In this document: piece after piece, positions 27,682 to 37,372 of the stretch
Numbering within the stretch: position 1 is the stretch's first letter
Layout: each line of letters opens with the position of its first letter
DNA from: Falsochrobactrum ovis
Lineage (GTDB): Bacteria > Pseudomonadota > Alphaproteobacteria > Rhizobiales > Rhizobiaceae
Assembly: GCF_003259955.1 (NCBI RefSeq)
Contig: NZ_QLMK01000003.1
Location: 62,001 to 126,000, forward strand
Direction of reading: 5' to 3'
Length of the DNA stretch: 64,000 nucleotides
Position numbers and translations under genes: made by a program
Notes under the pieces: model-generated
What the model saw: the letters and a program-made list of their open reading frames with translations, nothing else
Databases searched by the model: none
Told to the model about the DNA's origin: nothing

Positions 27682-29505
27682 TCATTCTACTGTTACAGAT
27701 TTTGCCAAATTACGTGGCTGATCGACATCTGTGCCCATAATTACTGCCGTATGATAGGCCAGCATCTGGATCGGTAAAGCATAAACAAGCGGGGTAATAA
27801 ACTCCGGGACATCTGGAAGAACGATTGTCGCCATCGTGTCAATATTGGCGCTTTCAGCACCGTTTTTGTCCGTAATCAGAATGACGCGACCGCCGCGGGC
27901 TGCAACTTCCTGCATGTTGGAAACGGTCTTTTCATAAAGACGGTCAGATGGAGCAATGACAATCACCGGCATGGATTCATCGATCAATGCAATCGGACCG
28001 TGCTTTAGCTCCCCAGCCGCATAACCTTCCGCATGAATATAGGAAAGTTCTTTCAGCTTCAGCGCACCTTCCATCGCAAGCGGGAACGAGGTGCCTCGCC
28101 CCAGATAAAGCACATGCTCAACCTTAGCCAGATCCTGACAAATCGCGATGATTTCTTCTTCCAGCTTTAGGACCTGATTAATAAAGCGGGGTGCTTCCGA
28201 CAGTTCACGCACCAATTCCTGTTCGCGCTTATCATCGATCACACCGCGGGCTTTTGCCGCCGCAATTGCAAGCGACGCTAAGGCTGAAAGCTGACAGGTA
28301 AATGCTTTACTGGACGCCACACCAATTTCAGGCCCCGCAAGTGTCGGAAATACCGCATCGGATTCACGCGCCATAGTGGAGCCTGTGACATTGACGACCG
28401 ACGCAATTTTAAGTCCTTGCGATTTGCAATAACGCAGCGAGGCAAGCGTATCGGCAGTTTCACCGGACTGCGAAACAAACATTGCCAGGGTTTCTTTTGA
28501 CAATGGCATTTCGCGATAGCGGAATTCCGAAGCAACATCGCAGTCTACGGGCAGACGTGCAATCTGTTCGAACCAATATTTAGCCACTACGGCCGCATAA
28601 TATGCCGTTCCGCAGGATGCGATTGTTATGCGATCAATCGCGCTAAAATCAACGGGAATGGCTTCTTTGCGCACGGTTCCAGTGGTGAAGTCGAGATAAT
28701 TGGCCAGCGTATGGGAAATAACTTCCGGCTGCTCGAACATTTCTTTTTGCATGAAATGGCGGTGATTGCCTTTCGACACCAACATATTGGCCGCCTGCGA
28801 TTTCTGGATTTCGCGCTCAACCTGCACATTGTTTTCGTCAAAGATGGTCACACCTTTGCGGGTCAAAACAGCCCAGTCCCCATCTTCAAGATAGGCGATT
28901 GTATCGGTGAAGGGAGCGAGTGCGATGGCGTCAGAGCCAAGATACATTTCGCCTTCGCCATAGCCAACTGCAAGAGGAGGACCCTGCCTTGCACCGATCA
29001 GCAGCTCTTCATCGCCGTCGAACAAAAAGCCAAGCGCAAAAGCGCCCCGTAAGAGTGGAAGGCTGTCGCGAACGGCTTCGACGGGCGATTTACCCTTATC
29101 AAGCTCACGCGTGACAAGATGAGCAACTGCTTCAGTATCCGTTTCGGTTTCAAAAACGTAACCATCCGCTTCCAGCATGGAGCGCAATTCGGCAAAGTTT
29201 TCGATGATGCCATTATGCACGACTGCAAGTCGTGGTGTGATGTGGGGATGGGCGTTACGTTCAACAGGCTTTCCATGTGTGGCCCAGCGCGTATGTCCAA
29301 TACCAATTGTGCCCGGAAGCGGCTCAGAAGCAAGGCGTTTTTCAAGGTTGACCAACTTGCCTTCAGCGCGCCGACGCGCCAGCTTTCCATTTTGCAAAGT
29401 GGCAATACCTGCGGAATCATAGCCACGATATTCCAGCCTTTTCAGGGCATCTACCAGAAGCGGTGCAACGTCATCTTTACCGATGATGCCAATAATTCCA
29501 CACAT
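27682..29505 (-). CDS. glmS: Glutamine-fructose-6-phosphate aminotransferase
   Basis: This 607-residue enzyme makes glucosamine-6-phosphate from fructose-6-phosphate and glutamine, the entry to UDP-GlcNAc. Cys2 (MCGIIGIIG) is the N-terminal glutaminase nucleophile. Two SIS sugar-isomerase domains follow (SCGTAYYAA, SQSGETADT; LGRGTSFPLAMEGALKLKE), and the C-terminus QPRNLAKSVTVE is family-typical. It follows glmU by 89 bases on the same strand, so consecutive steps are encoded together. No glmS ribozyme is present. Confidence 0.98.
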   Translation of the reverse strand: MCGIIGIIGKDDVAPLLVDALKRLEYRGYDSAGIATLQNGKLARRRAEGKLVNLEKRLASEPLPGTIGIGHTRWATHGKPVERNAHPHITPRLAVVHNGIIENFAELRSMLEADGYVFETETDTEAVAHLVTRELDKGKSPVEAVRDSLPLLRGAFALGFLFDGDEELLIGARQGPPLAVGYGEGEMYLGSDAIALAPFTDTIAYLEDGDWAVLTRKGVTIFDENNVQVEREIQKSQAANMLVSKGNHRHFMQKEMFEQPEVISHTLANYLDFTTGTVRKEAIPVDFSAIDRITIASCGTAYYAAVVAKYWFEQIARLPVDCDVASEFRYREMPLSKETLAMFVSQSGETADTLASLRYCKSQGLKIASVVNVTGSTMARESDAVFPTLAGPEIGVASSKAFTCQLSALASLAIAAAKARGVIDDKREQELVRELSEAPRFINQVLKLEEEIIAICQDLAKVEHVLYLGRGTSFPLAMEGALKLKELSYIHAEGYAAGELKHGPIALIDESMPVIVIAPSDRLYEKTVSNMQEVAARGGRVILITDKNGAESANIDTMATIVLPDVPEFITPLVYALPIQMLAYHTAVIMGTDVDQPRNLAKSVTVE

Positions 29506-29594
29506 AGAAAGCTCCGATACATCTTAACTAATTGCCCGTGGTTTACAGGCTCTGCACAAGAACGGCAATCACTTCTATTGCCGGGACTTTTCAA

Positions 29595-30959
29595 TCATTT
29601 CGATGATAGTTTCGCAGCTTTGATCGCCGCATATCTTTCACGAAGGATCGCGGCGCGACCATTCTTATTTTCTTGCCGTGCGCGGCCCAATGCTAAAGCA
29701 TCATCAGGCACATCGGTTGTAACCACGCTGCCAGACGCGACATAGGCATTACTGCCAATTTTAACCGGTGCTACCAGAGAGCTGTTGGAACCAATGAATG
29801 CATTTTCACCAATAATGGTTTTATGCTTGTTATAGCCGTCATAATTACAGGTTATGGTTCCAGCGCCAATATTGCTCGAAGCGCCAATGGAAGCATCACC
29901 AATATAAGTCAGATGATTAACCTTCGCGCCCTCGCCGATTGTAGCATTTTTGACTTCGCAGAAATTTCCAACCTTTGATTTTTCCTCAAGATCAGCACCG
30001 GGACGCAATCTTGCAAAAGGTCCGATTTGAGCATGTGAGCCAATGCGCGCACCTTCAATATGTGAAAACGCATGAATGATAGCGCCACTCGCCACATGGA
30101 CGCCCGGGCCAAAAAAGACATTAGGCTCGATCAACACGTCCGCTTCGATCAGAGTATCATGAGCGAAAAACACCGTCTCGGGAGCAATCATCGTAACGCC
30201 AGCAAGCATCATTTCTTGACGTTTGCGTCGCTGCCAAATGGCTTCGGCTTCGGCAAGTTCTGCACGATTATTAATGCCGATAACATTATCGATTGGCACT
30301 TCGACCGCTTCGACAGACAGTCCCTTGCCATGCGCCAATGAGACAATATCGGTCAGATAATATTCGCCTTTTGCGTTTTTATTATCCACAGCATCAAGCA
30401 ATTCCAGCGCGCAGGCTCCACGCACAGCCATCAAACCGCCATTGCAAAACGATATTTGCTTCTGCTCGTCGGTCGCTTCTTTTTCTTCAATAATAGCAAC
30501 CAACTTACCGTTTTGTTCGATCAAACGCCCATAACCATGCGGGTTATCTGGCCGGAAGCCGATAACAACCACATCAGCACCTGCCGCGAGCCGGTCGCGC
30601 GCTGATTGCAAAGAGTGAGCTTCCACCAGTGGCGTATCGCCAAACAGGATAAGCAAATCATCATAGCCACGCTCAATGGCTTCGCGAGCGGCGAGAACTG
30701 CGTGAGCAGTACCAAGTCGTTCTTTTTGTTCAAAAGAAGAAACTGGACCTGCAACCTTCTCTACCGCTTTGCGCACATCTTCCGCACCGCGGCCAACAAC
30801 AAGCGCTACGTCGCCTTTACCCGTTTCTTGGACTGCTTTGACCACATGGCAGACCAAAGGAAGGCCTGCAATCTGATGAAGCACTTTAGGTAAGTTCGAT
30901 TTCATTCGTGTGCCTTCGCCCGCGGCAAGCACAATGGAAAGGCAACTACGATCACTCAT
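29595..30959 (-). CDS. glmU: Bifunctional GlcNAc-1-P uridyltransferase / GlcN-1-P acetyltransferase
   Basis: This 454-residue enzyme makes UDP-GlcNAc. The N-terminal pyrophosphorylase domain has [11 protein letters not shown] at about 11-21. The C-terminal left-handed beta-helix of hexapeptide repeats ([19 protein letters not shown] and onward) carries acetyltransferase activity; [10 protein letters not shown] is the conserved active-site loop. The ATG at 30959 is chosen over an upstream TTG because it matches the family N-terminus and has a GGA site. It is transcribed just before glmS and after ccdA. Confidence 0.97.
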   Translation of the reverse strand: MSDRSCLSIVLAAGEGTRMKSNLPKVLHQIAGLPLVCHVVKAVQETGKGDVALVVGRGAEDVRKAVEKVAGPVSSFEQKERLGTAHAVLAAREAIERGYDDLLILFGDTPLVEAHSLQSARDRLAAGADVVVIGFRPDNPHGYGRLIEQNGKLVAIIEEKEATDEQKQISFCNGGLMAVRGACALELLDAVDNKNAKGEYYLTDIVSLAHGKGLSVEAVEVPIDNVIGINNRAELAEAEAIWQRRKRQEMMLAGVTMIAPETVFFAHDTLIEADVLIEPNVFFGPGVHVASGAIIHAFSHIEGARIGSHAQIGPFARLRPGADLEEKSKVGNFCEVKNATIGEGAKVNHLTYIGDASIGASSNIGAGTITCNYDGYNKHKTIIGENAFIGSNSSLVAPVKIGSNAYVASGSVVTTDVPDDALALGRARQENKNGRAAILRERYAAIKAAKLSSK

Positions 30960-31039
30960 TTTTTCGTCCGTATTAATTGTTCTCTGATCCTGCAAATAGC
31001 ATCAAAGCGTATATGGAAGCTTACGCTTTTGCGGAAGAT

Positions 31040-31789
31040 TTAGCCGAGTCTTCCCAAAGCTGGGAAGTTTTCAAGTAACCAGAACGAGAATGATTGCATT
31101 CCACCGGTTAAAAATAACAAACCAGCTATCACAAGAAGGGCACCCATAATTTTTTCGACTTTGCCCAGATGAACGCGAAACCGCGAGAGAAACCGCATAA
31201 ACGCGCCTGAGAACAAAGCGGCAATAAGAAACGGAATGCCAAGTCCCAGTGAATAGACCGCAAGAAGTGCCGCGCCCTCACCGACCGTGCTGCTGGCACC
31301 GGCTAGCGTGAGAATTGGCCCAAGCACAGGACCGATACAGGGCGTCCAGCCAAAAGCAAAAGCAAGCCCCATAATATAGGCACCGAGCGGCGTGGCCGGA
31401 GCATTGCGGGCCTGAAAACGAACCTCACGCGATAAAAGCGAAAAACGCAATACCCCCAGGAAATTTAACCCCATCAAAATAATGATGATGCCTGCAATAA
31501 TTGCAATTTCCTGCTGCCACATGCGCAGAAACGCACCGATTGAGGACGCCCCCGCTCCGAGTGCGACAAAAACCGTTGTAAATCCGAGGACAAAACAAAC
31601 AGCCGAGAAAACCAAAGATCGTCGCTGACTGGATGCCGCAGCACGCTGTTTTTGGCCATCCGCACGAAAATCTTCAACGCTCACTCCCGCCATGTAACAA
31701 AGATATGGCGGGACCAAGGGAAGAACGCATGGCGAAAGGAATGACAACGCTCCCGCGCCAGCGGCTGTTAAATAAGAAACACTGAGCAC
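31040..31789 (-). CDS. ccdA: Cytochrome c biogenesis protein CcdA
   Basis: This inner-membrane protein of about 249 residues has six membrane segments. It passes electrons from thioredoxin to periplasmic thiol proteins. The two redox cysteines are in FLSPCVLPLVPP (near residue 22) and GWTPCIGPVLG (near 138). Start choice: the GTG at 31789 has GAGAGGG four bases upstream; a TTG at 31804 is the alternative. It lies about 80 bases upstream of glmU on the same strand, an unrelated function. Confidence 0.92.
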   Translation of the reverse strand: MLSVSYLTAAGAGALSFLSPCVLPLVPPYLCYMAGVSVEDFRADGQKQRAAASSQRRSLVFSAVCFVLGFTTVFVALGAGASSIGAFLRMWQQEIAIIAGIIIILMGLNFLGVLRFSLLSREVRFQARNAPATPLGAYIMGLAFAFGWTPCIGPVLGPILTLAGASSTVGEGAALLAVYSLGLGIPFLIAALFSGAFMRFLSRFRVHLGKVEKIMGALLVIAGLLFLTGGMQSFSFWLLENFPALGRLG

Positions 31790-31920
31790 CAAACCCTCTC
31801 GCAATAAACAACGTTGCGCTCAAAGCGCGTATCCTTCGCCTCTATAGCGCAACTTCGACAGAACTGTGAACACCTTGATGAAGCATCACAGCTCGCGATG
31901 AGCGGAAATATTCGCATCAA

Positions 31921-34296
31921 TTACGAGACCATGTGCAGCCGCCCCCGACCTTGCGTAAGCGCACTCACTGAATCCACAATTGCATCCCGATCGATACGGA
32001 AATGACGATAGAGGTCGCCGATAGTGCCGGTTTGGCCAAAATGCTCGACCCCGTGTGGTATCGTTTTATGCCCAGCCACTGCACCAAGCCATGATAAAGT
32101 CGCAGGGTGACCATCAATCACGGTGACAATACTGCATGTGTTAGGAAGTGGATCAAGCAAGCTTTCGATATGACTTTTCGCTGCATGATTGCCGCGGGCG
32201 CGCTCACGCTGCGCCGCAGTCCAGCCAGCATTAAGCCGGTCGGCGGAGGTTACCGCAAGAACCCCTATATCCCGACGAAGTTCTCCAATCATGCCAGCGG
32301 CAGCGATAGCCTCATCGGCCACAGCACCCTGATAGGCAATCACCACCGAGCAGTTCGGCCCCGGCTTGCGCAGCCAATATGCGCCATCAATTGCGCCCTG
32401 CCTGAAATCCTCATCAGCGCGCTTGCCCGGCTGTTCAAGCGGTTTTGTACTCAGGCGAAGATATACCGACCCGCCCGTTTCATCCCGAAGCCAGGTGCGT
32501 TCATCCGGATCGCCTTCTCCGTCCCGTTGCATGTAATCAAAAGCCCATTGCATGATAACCGCAAGTTCATCCGCAAATGCTGGCTCAAAAGCCGCCAGAC
32601 CGTCTTGACTCATACCGATAAGCGGCGTCCCAATCGACTGATGCGCGCCACCTTCTGGCGCGAGAGTGACACCCGATGGTGTTCCCACAATCATAAAACG
32701 CGCGTCCTGATAGCAAGCATAATTGAGCGCATCGAGGCCACGGCTTACAAACGGATCATAGACAGTACCAATCGGCAATAGCCGCTTTCCGAACAGGGAG
32801 TGGCTCAACCCCGCCGCACCAAGCAAAAGAAAAAGGTTCATCTCAGCAATGCCAAGTTCAATATGCTGGCCTTGCGGCGTGAATTCCCATTTCGCGGTTG
32901 AAGGAATACGGTGCTCGATGAAAGCGTCAGCCATTGCCTCGCGGGCAAATAATTTGCGCCGATTGACCCATGGGCCTAGATTGGTTGTACCGGTCACATC
33001 GGGCGATGTAGTCATGATGCGGCTTGCAAGTTCACTGTCGCCCTTTGCAAGATCATCAAGAATTCTGCCAAAAGCAGATTGAGTGGATATTTCCCGGCTC
33101 GGTTCCAATTCTATTGCCGGAACGGTTAAGACCGCATCATGATAGCGGCGCGTTCCTTTCGAAAAGAACGGCACATTTTTAAGAAATTCTTTCAGCCCTT
33201 CCACATCTTCAACGCCGGCAAAAGGTTCCCACTCCTCACCTTGGGCGATGCCCATATGAGCCTGCCAGGCGGCAAATTGTGTTGAATTCATCAATCCGCC
33301 GTGATTGTCCTTGTGACCGGCAATCGGCGTCCCCCACCCTTTAATCGTATAGGCAAGAAAACAGGTCGGCCGATCATGGTCGATCGAGGCGAAGACTTCG
33401 GCCATCGTGGTTACGCAATTTCCGCCCAAATTTTCCATCAGTGCAGAAAGTTCTGCATCCGTGCGCTTTTCAATTAATCGGGTGACATCGCCCTGATCAC
33501 CCAGATCGTCCAGCAAACGCTTTCGCCAGACAGCTCCGCCCATAAAGGTGAGCGCGGAATATTCCTGATTAGGGCAACGATCAATCCATTCCCGCAGTTT
33601 CTCTCCGCCCGGCTCTTCAAAAGCTGCACGTTGCAATGCGCCATATTTTACGCGGATGACATCCCAACCAAACGCGTCGAAGATTTTTTCCACCCGTGCA
33701 AAAAGCCCTTCGCGCACAATGCCATCAAGCGATTGGCGGTTATAGTCGATAATCCACCAGCAATTGCGCAGCTCGTTTTTCCAGCCTTCCTGCAGAGCTT
33801 CGTAGACATTGCCTTCGTCGAGTTCCGCGTCACCCACAAGTGCCACCATCCGACCTGGCTTGATGCTGTCCCCCCATTGCTTGTTCTGGATAAAATCCTG
33901 AACAATTGACGCAAAGGTGGTAATCGCAACTCCCAGCCCGACCGAGCCGGTAGAAAAATCTACATCATCAATATCTTTGGTGCGGCTCGGATAGCTTTGC
34001 ACACCTCCAAACCCACGAAAATTCTCCATTTTCTCGCGTGTCTGGTTGCCCATCAAATATTGCATCGCATGGAAAATCGGCGAAGCATGGGGTTTAACGG
34101 CCACTCTATCCTCAGGACGCAACGCCGAAAAATATAGCGCCGTCATGATCGAAACAATTGAAGCGGAACTGGCCTGATGCCCACCAATCTTTATGCCATC
34201 CACCTTTGGACGAATATGATTGGCGTGATGGATCATCCAATGCGAAAGCCAAAGCAGCCGCTGTTCGATGGTCTTCAAATGTTGAGAATTGGTCAT
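31921..34296 (-). CDS. Thiamine-diphosphate enzyme, PDH-E1/transketolase-like
   Basis: This roughly 791-residue protein has the layout of one-chain AceE-type E1 and transketolases. The ThDP motif runs from GDAELDEGN near residue 155 to DYN near 183. A pyrimidine-binding domain follows (ELGIAEMNLFLLLGAAG, about 510-530), then a C-terminal domain. It is about 100 residues shorter than E. coli AceE, and no E2/E3 genes are nearby. Proteins of this type are often annotated simply as transketolase in Rhizobiales; substrate unknown. The ATG at 34296 is preferred over a GTG three codons upstream. It lies 97 bases downstream of acdS on the same strand. Confidence 0.8.
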   Translation of the reverse strand: MTNSQHLKTIEQRLLWLSHWMIHHANHIRPKVDGIKIGGHQASSASIVSIMTALYFSALRPEDRVAVKPHASPIFHAMQYLMGNQTREKMENFRGFGGVQSYPSRTKDIDDVDFSTGSVGLGVAITTFASIVQDFIQNKQWGDSIKPGRMVALVGDAELDEGNVYEALQEGWKNELRNCWWIIDYNRQSLDGIVREGLFARVEKIFDAFGWDVIRVKYGALQRAAFEEPGGEKLREWIDRCPNQEYSALTFMGGAVWRKRLLDDLGDQGDVTRLIEKRTDAELSALMENLGGNCVTTMAEVFASIDHDRPTCFLAYTIKGWGTPIAGHKDNHGGLMNSTQFAAWQAHMGIAQGEEWEPFAGVEDVEGLKEFLKNVPFFSKGTRRYHDAVLTVPAIELEPSREISTQSAFGRILDDLAKGDSELASRIMTTSPDVTGTTNLGPWVNRRKLFAREAMADAFIEHRIPSTAKWEFTPQGQHIELGIAEMNLFLLLGAAGLSHSLFGKRLLPIGTVYDPFVSRGLDALNYACYQDARFMIVGTPSGVTLAPEGGAHQSIGTPLIGMSQDGLAAFEPAFADELAVIMQWAFDYMQRDGEGDPDERTWLRDETGGSVYLRLSTKPLEQPGKRADEDFRQGAIDGAYWLRKPGPNCSVVIAYQGAVADEAIAAAGMIGELRRDIGVLAVTSADRLNAGWTAAQRERARGNHAAKSHIESLLDPLPNTCSIVTVIDGHPATLSWLGAVAGHKTIPHGVEHFGQTGTIGDLYRHFRIDRDAIVDSVSALTQGRGRLHMVS

Positions 34297-34393
34297 GATG
34301 AACACTTTCGGTCAGGCGTTTCGAACGTTGCCGTTCACCCAAGGGGAGACCCGCTCACCACCGATTCCCCCCAATACATGATGGTAAGTTAGA

Positions 34394-35425
34394 CTAGCCT
34401 TCACGATAATAATAGCTATAGCCGTTTAGTGCAGGCGTACCACCAAGATGGGCATAGAGCACTTTTGAACCTTCTGGGAAAAAACCCTTTTTCGCAAGAT
34501 CAATCAGCCCCTGCATTGACTTACCTTCATAGACCGGATCGGTAATCATGGCTTCGGTGCGCGCCGCAAGCCTAATTGCTTCATTGGTTTCTTCCGATGG
34601 CACCCCATAGGCCGGATAGGCATAATCGGGGTTGATGTGAATTTCATCGTCGCGGATTTTTCGACCAAGCCCGACCAGCTCTGCGGTATTGTCTACGATT
34701 TGACGCACCTGTGCGCGCGTTTGCTCTATCGTACCCGATGCATCAATTCCGATTACCCGATCCGCACGATCCTGCGCTGCAAAACCCACGATCATACCAG
34801 CCTGTGTGGAACCGGTGACAACGCAGACAACGATATAATCGAATTTGAAACCCAGCTCTGCTTCTTGCCGAGTGACCTCTTCCGCAAACCCAATATATCC
34901 AAGCGCGCCATATTTATGAACGGACGCACCGGCAGGAATAGGATAAGGCTTGCCCCCCGCATCTTTCACCGATTGAATTGCATCTTCCCAGCTTTTGCGA
35001 ATACCAATATCAAAACCGTCTTCAACCAGACGACTGTCAGCCCCCATCAGCCGTGTCATCAAAATATTGCCGACCCGATCATAGACAGCATCGTAATGCG
35101 GCACCCATTTTTCCTGAATAACCACGCATTTCATACCGATTTTGGCAGCAGTCGCCGCTACCATGCGCGTATGATTGGATTGAACCCCACCGATGGAAAC
35201 GAGCGTATCGGCCCCGGACGCAATCGCATCAGGAACAATATATTCAAGCTTGCGCAGCTTATTACCGCCCATTGCAAGGCCAGAATTACAATCGTCCCGT
35301 TTCGCATAGACGTCAATTTTACCGCCAATCGCAGCGCTTAAACGCGGCAAATGCTCTATTGGCGTCGGCCCGAAAGTAAGCGGATAGCGTTCGAATTTTT
35401 CAAGAAGTGATTTGGTTTGCGGCAT
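34394..35425 (-). CDS. acdS: 1-aminocyclopropane-1-carboxylate deaminase
   Basis: This 343-residue PLP enzyme of the ACC deaminase/D-cysteine desulfhydrase family cleaves ACC to 2-oxobutyrate and ammonia. Residues that define true ACC deaminases are all present with a constant +5 offset to the Pseudomonas enzyme: PLP lysine Lys56, Ser83, Tyr299-Glu300 (VYEGKSM) and Leu327 (YAHLGG). D-cysteine desulfhydrases change the last two, so deaminase is the better call. The ATG at 35425 has GGGAGA seven bases upstream. It is divergent from an Lrp-type gene, the known acdS-acdR arrangement. Confidence 0.9.
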   Translation of the reverse strand: MPQTKSLLEKFERYPLTFGPTPIEHLPRLSAAIGGKIDVYAKRDDCNSGLAMGGNKLRKLEYIVPDAIASGADTLVSIGGVQSNHTRMVAATAAKIGMKCVVIQEKWVPHYDAVYDRVGNILMTRLMGADSRLVEDGFDIGIRKSWEDAIQSVKDAGGKPYPIPAGASVHKYGALGYIGFAEEVTRQEAELGFKFDYIVVCVVTGSTQAGMIVGFAAQDRADRVIGIDASGTIEQTRAQVRQIVDNTAELVGLGRKIRDDEIHINPDYAYPAYGVPSEETNEAIRLAARTEAMITDPVYEGKSMQGLIDLAKKGFFPEGSKVLYAHLGGTPALNGYSYYYREG

Positions 35426-35556
35426 TGTTCTGTCTCCCATTATTGATGACAGAAACATAATAAAAGCCACATGAAATGTACTCTCTATTTTAAGGGTACT
35501 TTTGCGTTAAGCTTCTATACACTGCAATGAATAGAGCTAATATTTCACTATTATGA

Positions 35557-36039
35557 ATGTTTATGAAAGAAACTTTCATGTCAGAACTCGATAGAATCGA
35601 CATAAGAATTCTTCGCCTGCTTCAATCAGATGGCAGGCTTACCAATGCTGAAATCGCAAATCAGGTTCATATCAGTCCGGCGACCTGTCATCGGCGTATC
35701 CAACGATTGTTCGAACAAGGCTATATAACGGGTGTGCGAGCATTGGTTGCCCCTGCGACAGTGGGGCTGGGAGCGCTGGTCATGGTTGGCGTGGTGCTGG
35801 ACCGCTCGACACCCGAAAGTTTCAGCGAGTTTGAAAAAGCTGTAGTGAAAATGAAAGAGGTTCTCGATTGCAACCTTGTTGCAGGCGATTTTGATTATCT
35901 GCTCAAGATACGCGTTCGGGACATGATGGATTTCAATTCCCTGCATGGACGGCAATTAATATCTCTGCCCGGCGTAAGGCAGATCAGGACTTTCTTTGTA
36001 ATGAAAGAAGTAAAAGAAAATCAGCCGCTACCATTTTAA
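35557..36039 (+). CDS. acdR: Lrp/AsnC-family regulator (AcdR-like)
   Basis: This 160-residue transcription factor (153 from the ATG at 35578) has a winged helix-turn-helix in LLQSDGRLTNAEIANQVHIS and a RAM domain ending FFVMKEVKENQPLPF. It is divergent from acdS over about 130 bases. In other Proteobacteria AcdR activates acdS, and that role is inferred here. Start choice is uncertain: none has a strong ribosome site, and MSELDRIDIRIL from 35578 is the usual family N-terminus. It converges on metA across a strong hairpin. Confidence 0.87.
   Translation: MFMKETFMSELDRIDIRILRLLQSDGRLTNAEIANQVHISPATCHRRIQRLFEQGYITGVRALVAPATVGLGALVMVGVVLDRSTPESFSEFEKAVVKMKEVLDCNLVAGDFDYLLKIRVRDMMDFNSLHGRQLISLPGVRQIRTFFVMKEVKENQPLPF
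35563..35579 (+). promoter_or_regulatory. Palindrome overlapping the acdR start region
   Basis: ATGAAAG-AAA-CTTTCAT is a perfect 17-bp inverted repeat between two possible acdR start codons (35557 and 35578). Size and position suit an Lrp-type autoregulatory site, or a hairpin limiting translation. Confidence 0.4.
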
Positions 36040-36041
36040 AT

Positions 36042-36067
36042 TAATGGCGGGAAAATTCCCGCCATTA
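36042..36067. terminator. Bidirectional terminator between acdR and metA
   Basis: Arms TAATGGCGGGAA / TTCCCGCCATTA form a stem of at least 10 GC-rich and flanking AT pairs. It fills the 34-base convergent gap between the two stops. Confidence 0.8.
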
Positions 36068-36073
36068 TGGCAA

Positions 36074-36994
36074 TTAAACTTTTCCAATCCGTTCCATATC
36101 ATATGGCGTTGTCTGATACATCTCATTGATCCAATTACCAAAAAGCAGATGAGCATGCCCGCGCCAGCGATTTTCCGGTTTGCGCGTCACATCATTATCT
36201 GGAAAATAATTCGCTGGAAGCGGCGTATCGGGCGCAAGCTGTAAGTCGCGAAAATATTCATCAGCCAAGGATGTTGTGTCATATTCCACATGGTTAAACA
36301 TATGGAGTGAACGGCGCTCTGGATCTTCCAGCAAGCAAAGTCCACTTTCGACACTGTCCACCAGCACTTTCAAACCGCGCCCAGAAGGTATGTCATCGGC
36401 GCGGACTTCGGTCCAGCGCGAGACAGGAAGCGCAAAATCATCGGAAAAGCCGCGAAGATAGGGCGACGATGCTTCCAAATTTCTCTGGCGGAAAATACCG
36501 AATGCCTTTTGATCGAGGTCATATTTCGGCATGCCGTGAAAATGATAAACCGCTGCCTGCGCTGCCCAGCAAATATTAAACGTGCGATGGACGTGGGTTT
36601 GGGTCCATTCAAACACCCGCTGCATCTCATCCCAATAGGTTACTTCTTCATATGGCAACCGTTCCACCGGTGCACCGGTGATAACAAATCCGTCAAACTT
36701 TTCGTCGCTCACCTCCACCCATGGACGATAAAATGAAAGCATATGATCCGATGGGGTATTGCGGGCAACGTGGTTTGTAATCCGCACCAAAGTCAGCTCA
36801 ACTTGCAAAGGTGTAGCACCCAACAGCCGAGCAATCTGGGTTTCTGTCGTCACCTTATTGGGCATCAGATTGAGAAGGCCAATCTTAAGCGGCCGTATAT
36901 CCTGACGTATTGCGTCTGCTTCACGCATCACCATAACGCCCTCCGCTTGGAGAACGCTGGTGGCTGGCAGGTCGTCAGGAATTTTAATAGGCAT
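36074..36994 (-). CDS. metA: Homoserine O-acyltransferase MetA (acetyl-type)
   Basis: This 306-residue enzyme acylates homoserine in methionine synthesis. The catalytic triad is visible: Cys142 (ICWAAQAA), His235 and Glu237 (FNHVEYD). Residue 111 is Glu ([10 protein letters not shown]), the residue linked in this family to acetyl-CoA rather than succinyl-CoA use (Gly111 in E. coli). The product is therefore probably O-acetylhomoserine. The ATG at 36994 follows a GGAAGGA site. The upstream leader folds as a SAM-I-clan aptamer; the long in-frame extension through that leader is not coding. Confidence 0.95.
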   Translation of the reverse strand: MPIKIPDDLPATSVLQAEGVMVMREADAIRQDIRPLKIGLLNLMPNKVTTETQIARLLGATPLQVELTLVRITNHVARNTPSDHMLSFYRPWVEVSDEKFDGFVITGAPVERLPYEEVTYWDEMQRVFEWTQTHVHRTFNICWAAQAAVYHFHGMPKYDLDQKAFGIFRQRNLEASSPYLRGFSDDFALPVSRWTEVRADDIPSGRGLKVLVDSVESGLCLLEDPERRSLHMFNHVEYDTTSLADEYFRDLQLAPDTPLPANYFPDNDVTRKPENRWRGHAHLLFGNWINEMYQTTPYDMERIGKV

Positions 36995-37044
36995 TGTAGC
37001 GTCAGTCCTTCCATATGTCAGAGCAGACGCATGTGGCTGGGTCC

Positions 37045-37142
37045 GTATCTTTGCCGGCTGGCCACATCCTTCCGAAGAAGTACCACCTTGCCCGGAGCGG
37101 CAGGTTGGCGTTGGGCGTCGCCCCAACTCTTAATGTAGATAC
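37045..37142 (-). promoter_or_regulatory. Candidate SAM-I/SAM-IV-clan riboswitch upstream of metA
   Basis: In RNA sense the leader has P1 GTATCT (37142-37137) pairing with AGATAC (37050-37045). The strand then reads AAGAG and P2 GTTGGG/CCCAAC. P3 follows with GCC-AA-CC on the left and GG-T-GGT on the right, reproducing the AA.U internal loop of the SAM-I core (GCAACC / GGUGC). P3 continues TGCC/GGCA, and P4 is CTTC-TTCG-GAAG. ATGTGGC inside the aptamer can pair with GCCACAT downstream of P1, giving a mutually exclusive fold. It regulates the methionine gene metA. It does not resemble the SAM-II element usual before alphaproteobacterial metA. Fold and family are by eye. Confidence 0.75.
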
Positions 37143-37143
37143 A

Positions 37144-37172
37144 CTACTAGCCAAACAAACACGCGCTGACAA
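37144..37172 (-). promoter_or_regulatory. Putative metA promoter
   Basis: TTGTCA (37172-37167), a 17-base spacer and TAGTAG (37149-37144) would start transcription at the 5' strand of riboswitch P1. Confidence 0.5.
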
Positions 37173-37372
37173 TAGGATAAGTTTCCCCGAAAATTCGGTG
37201 GCAAACCCGATTTTCAATAGAAATTTGATCATATGGGTTACGTCATCGCCGGTTATGCGCAGCGCCCCCCTCTTTTTTGATTAGATAATTCCGCTGCTGA
37301 ACCTGCACCGGCAGGGTGGACTTAGCTTTCATTCAATATTGTGCTATATTTGGCCAAAGGGAGGCCGGTAAA

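Noticed and set aside
32107-32781. 224-codon and similar long antisense frames (also 34637-35341)
   Set aside because: They mirror conserved enzyme genes and show no independent coding evidence.
37045-37142. SAM-II riboswitch before metA
   Set aside because: The conserved SAM-II pseudoknot elements (including a GCTAAAAAG-type segment) are absent; the SAM-I-like fold fits instead.
37015-37284. Plus-strand reading frame across the metA leader
   Set aside because: The region is better explained by the structured RNA leader and promoter on the minus strand.
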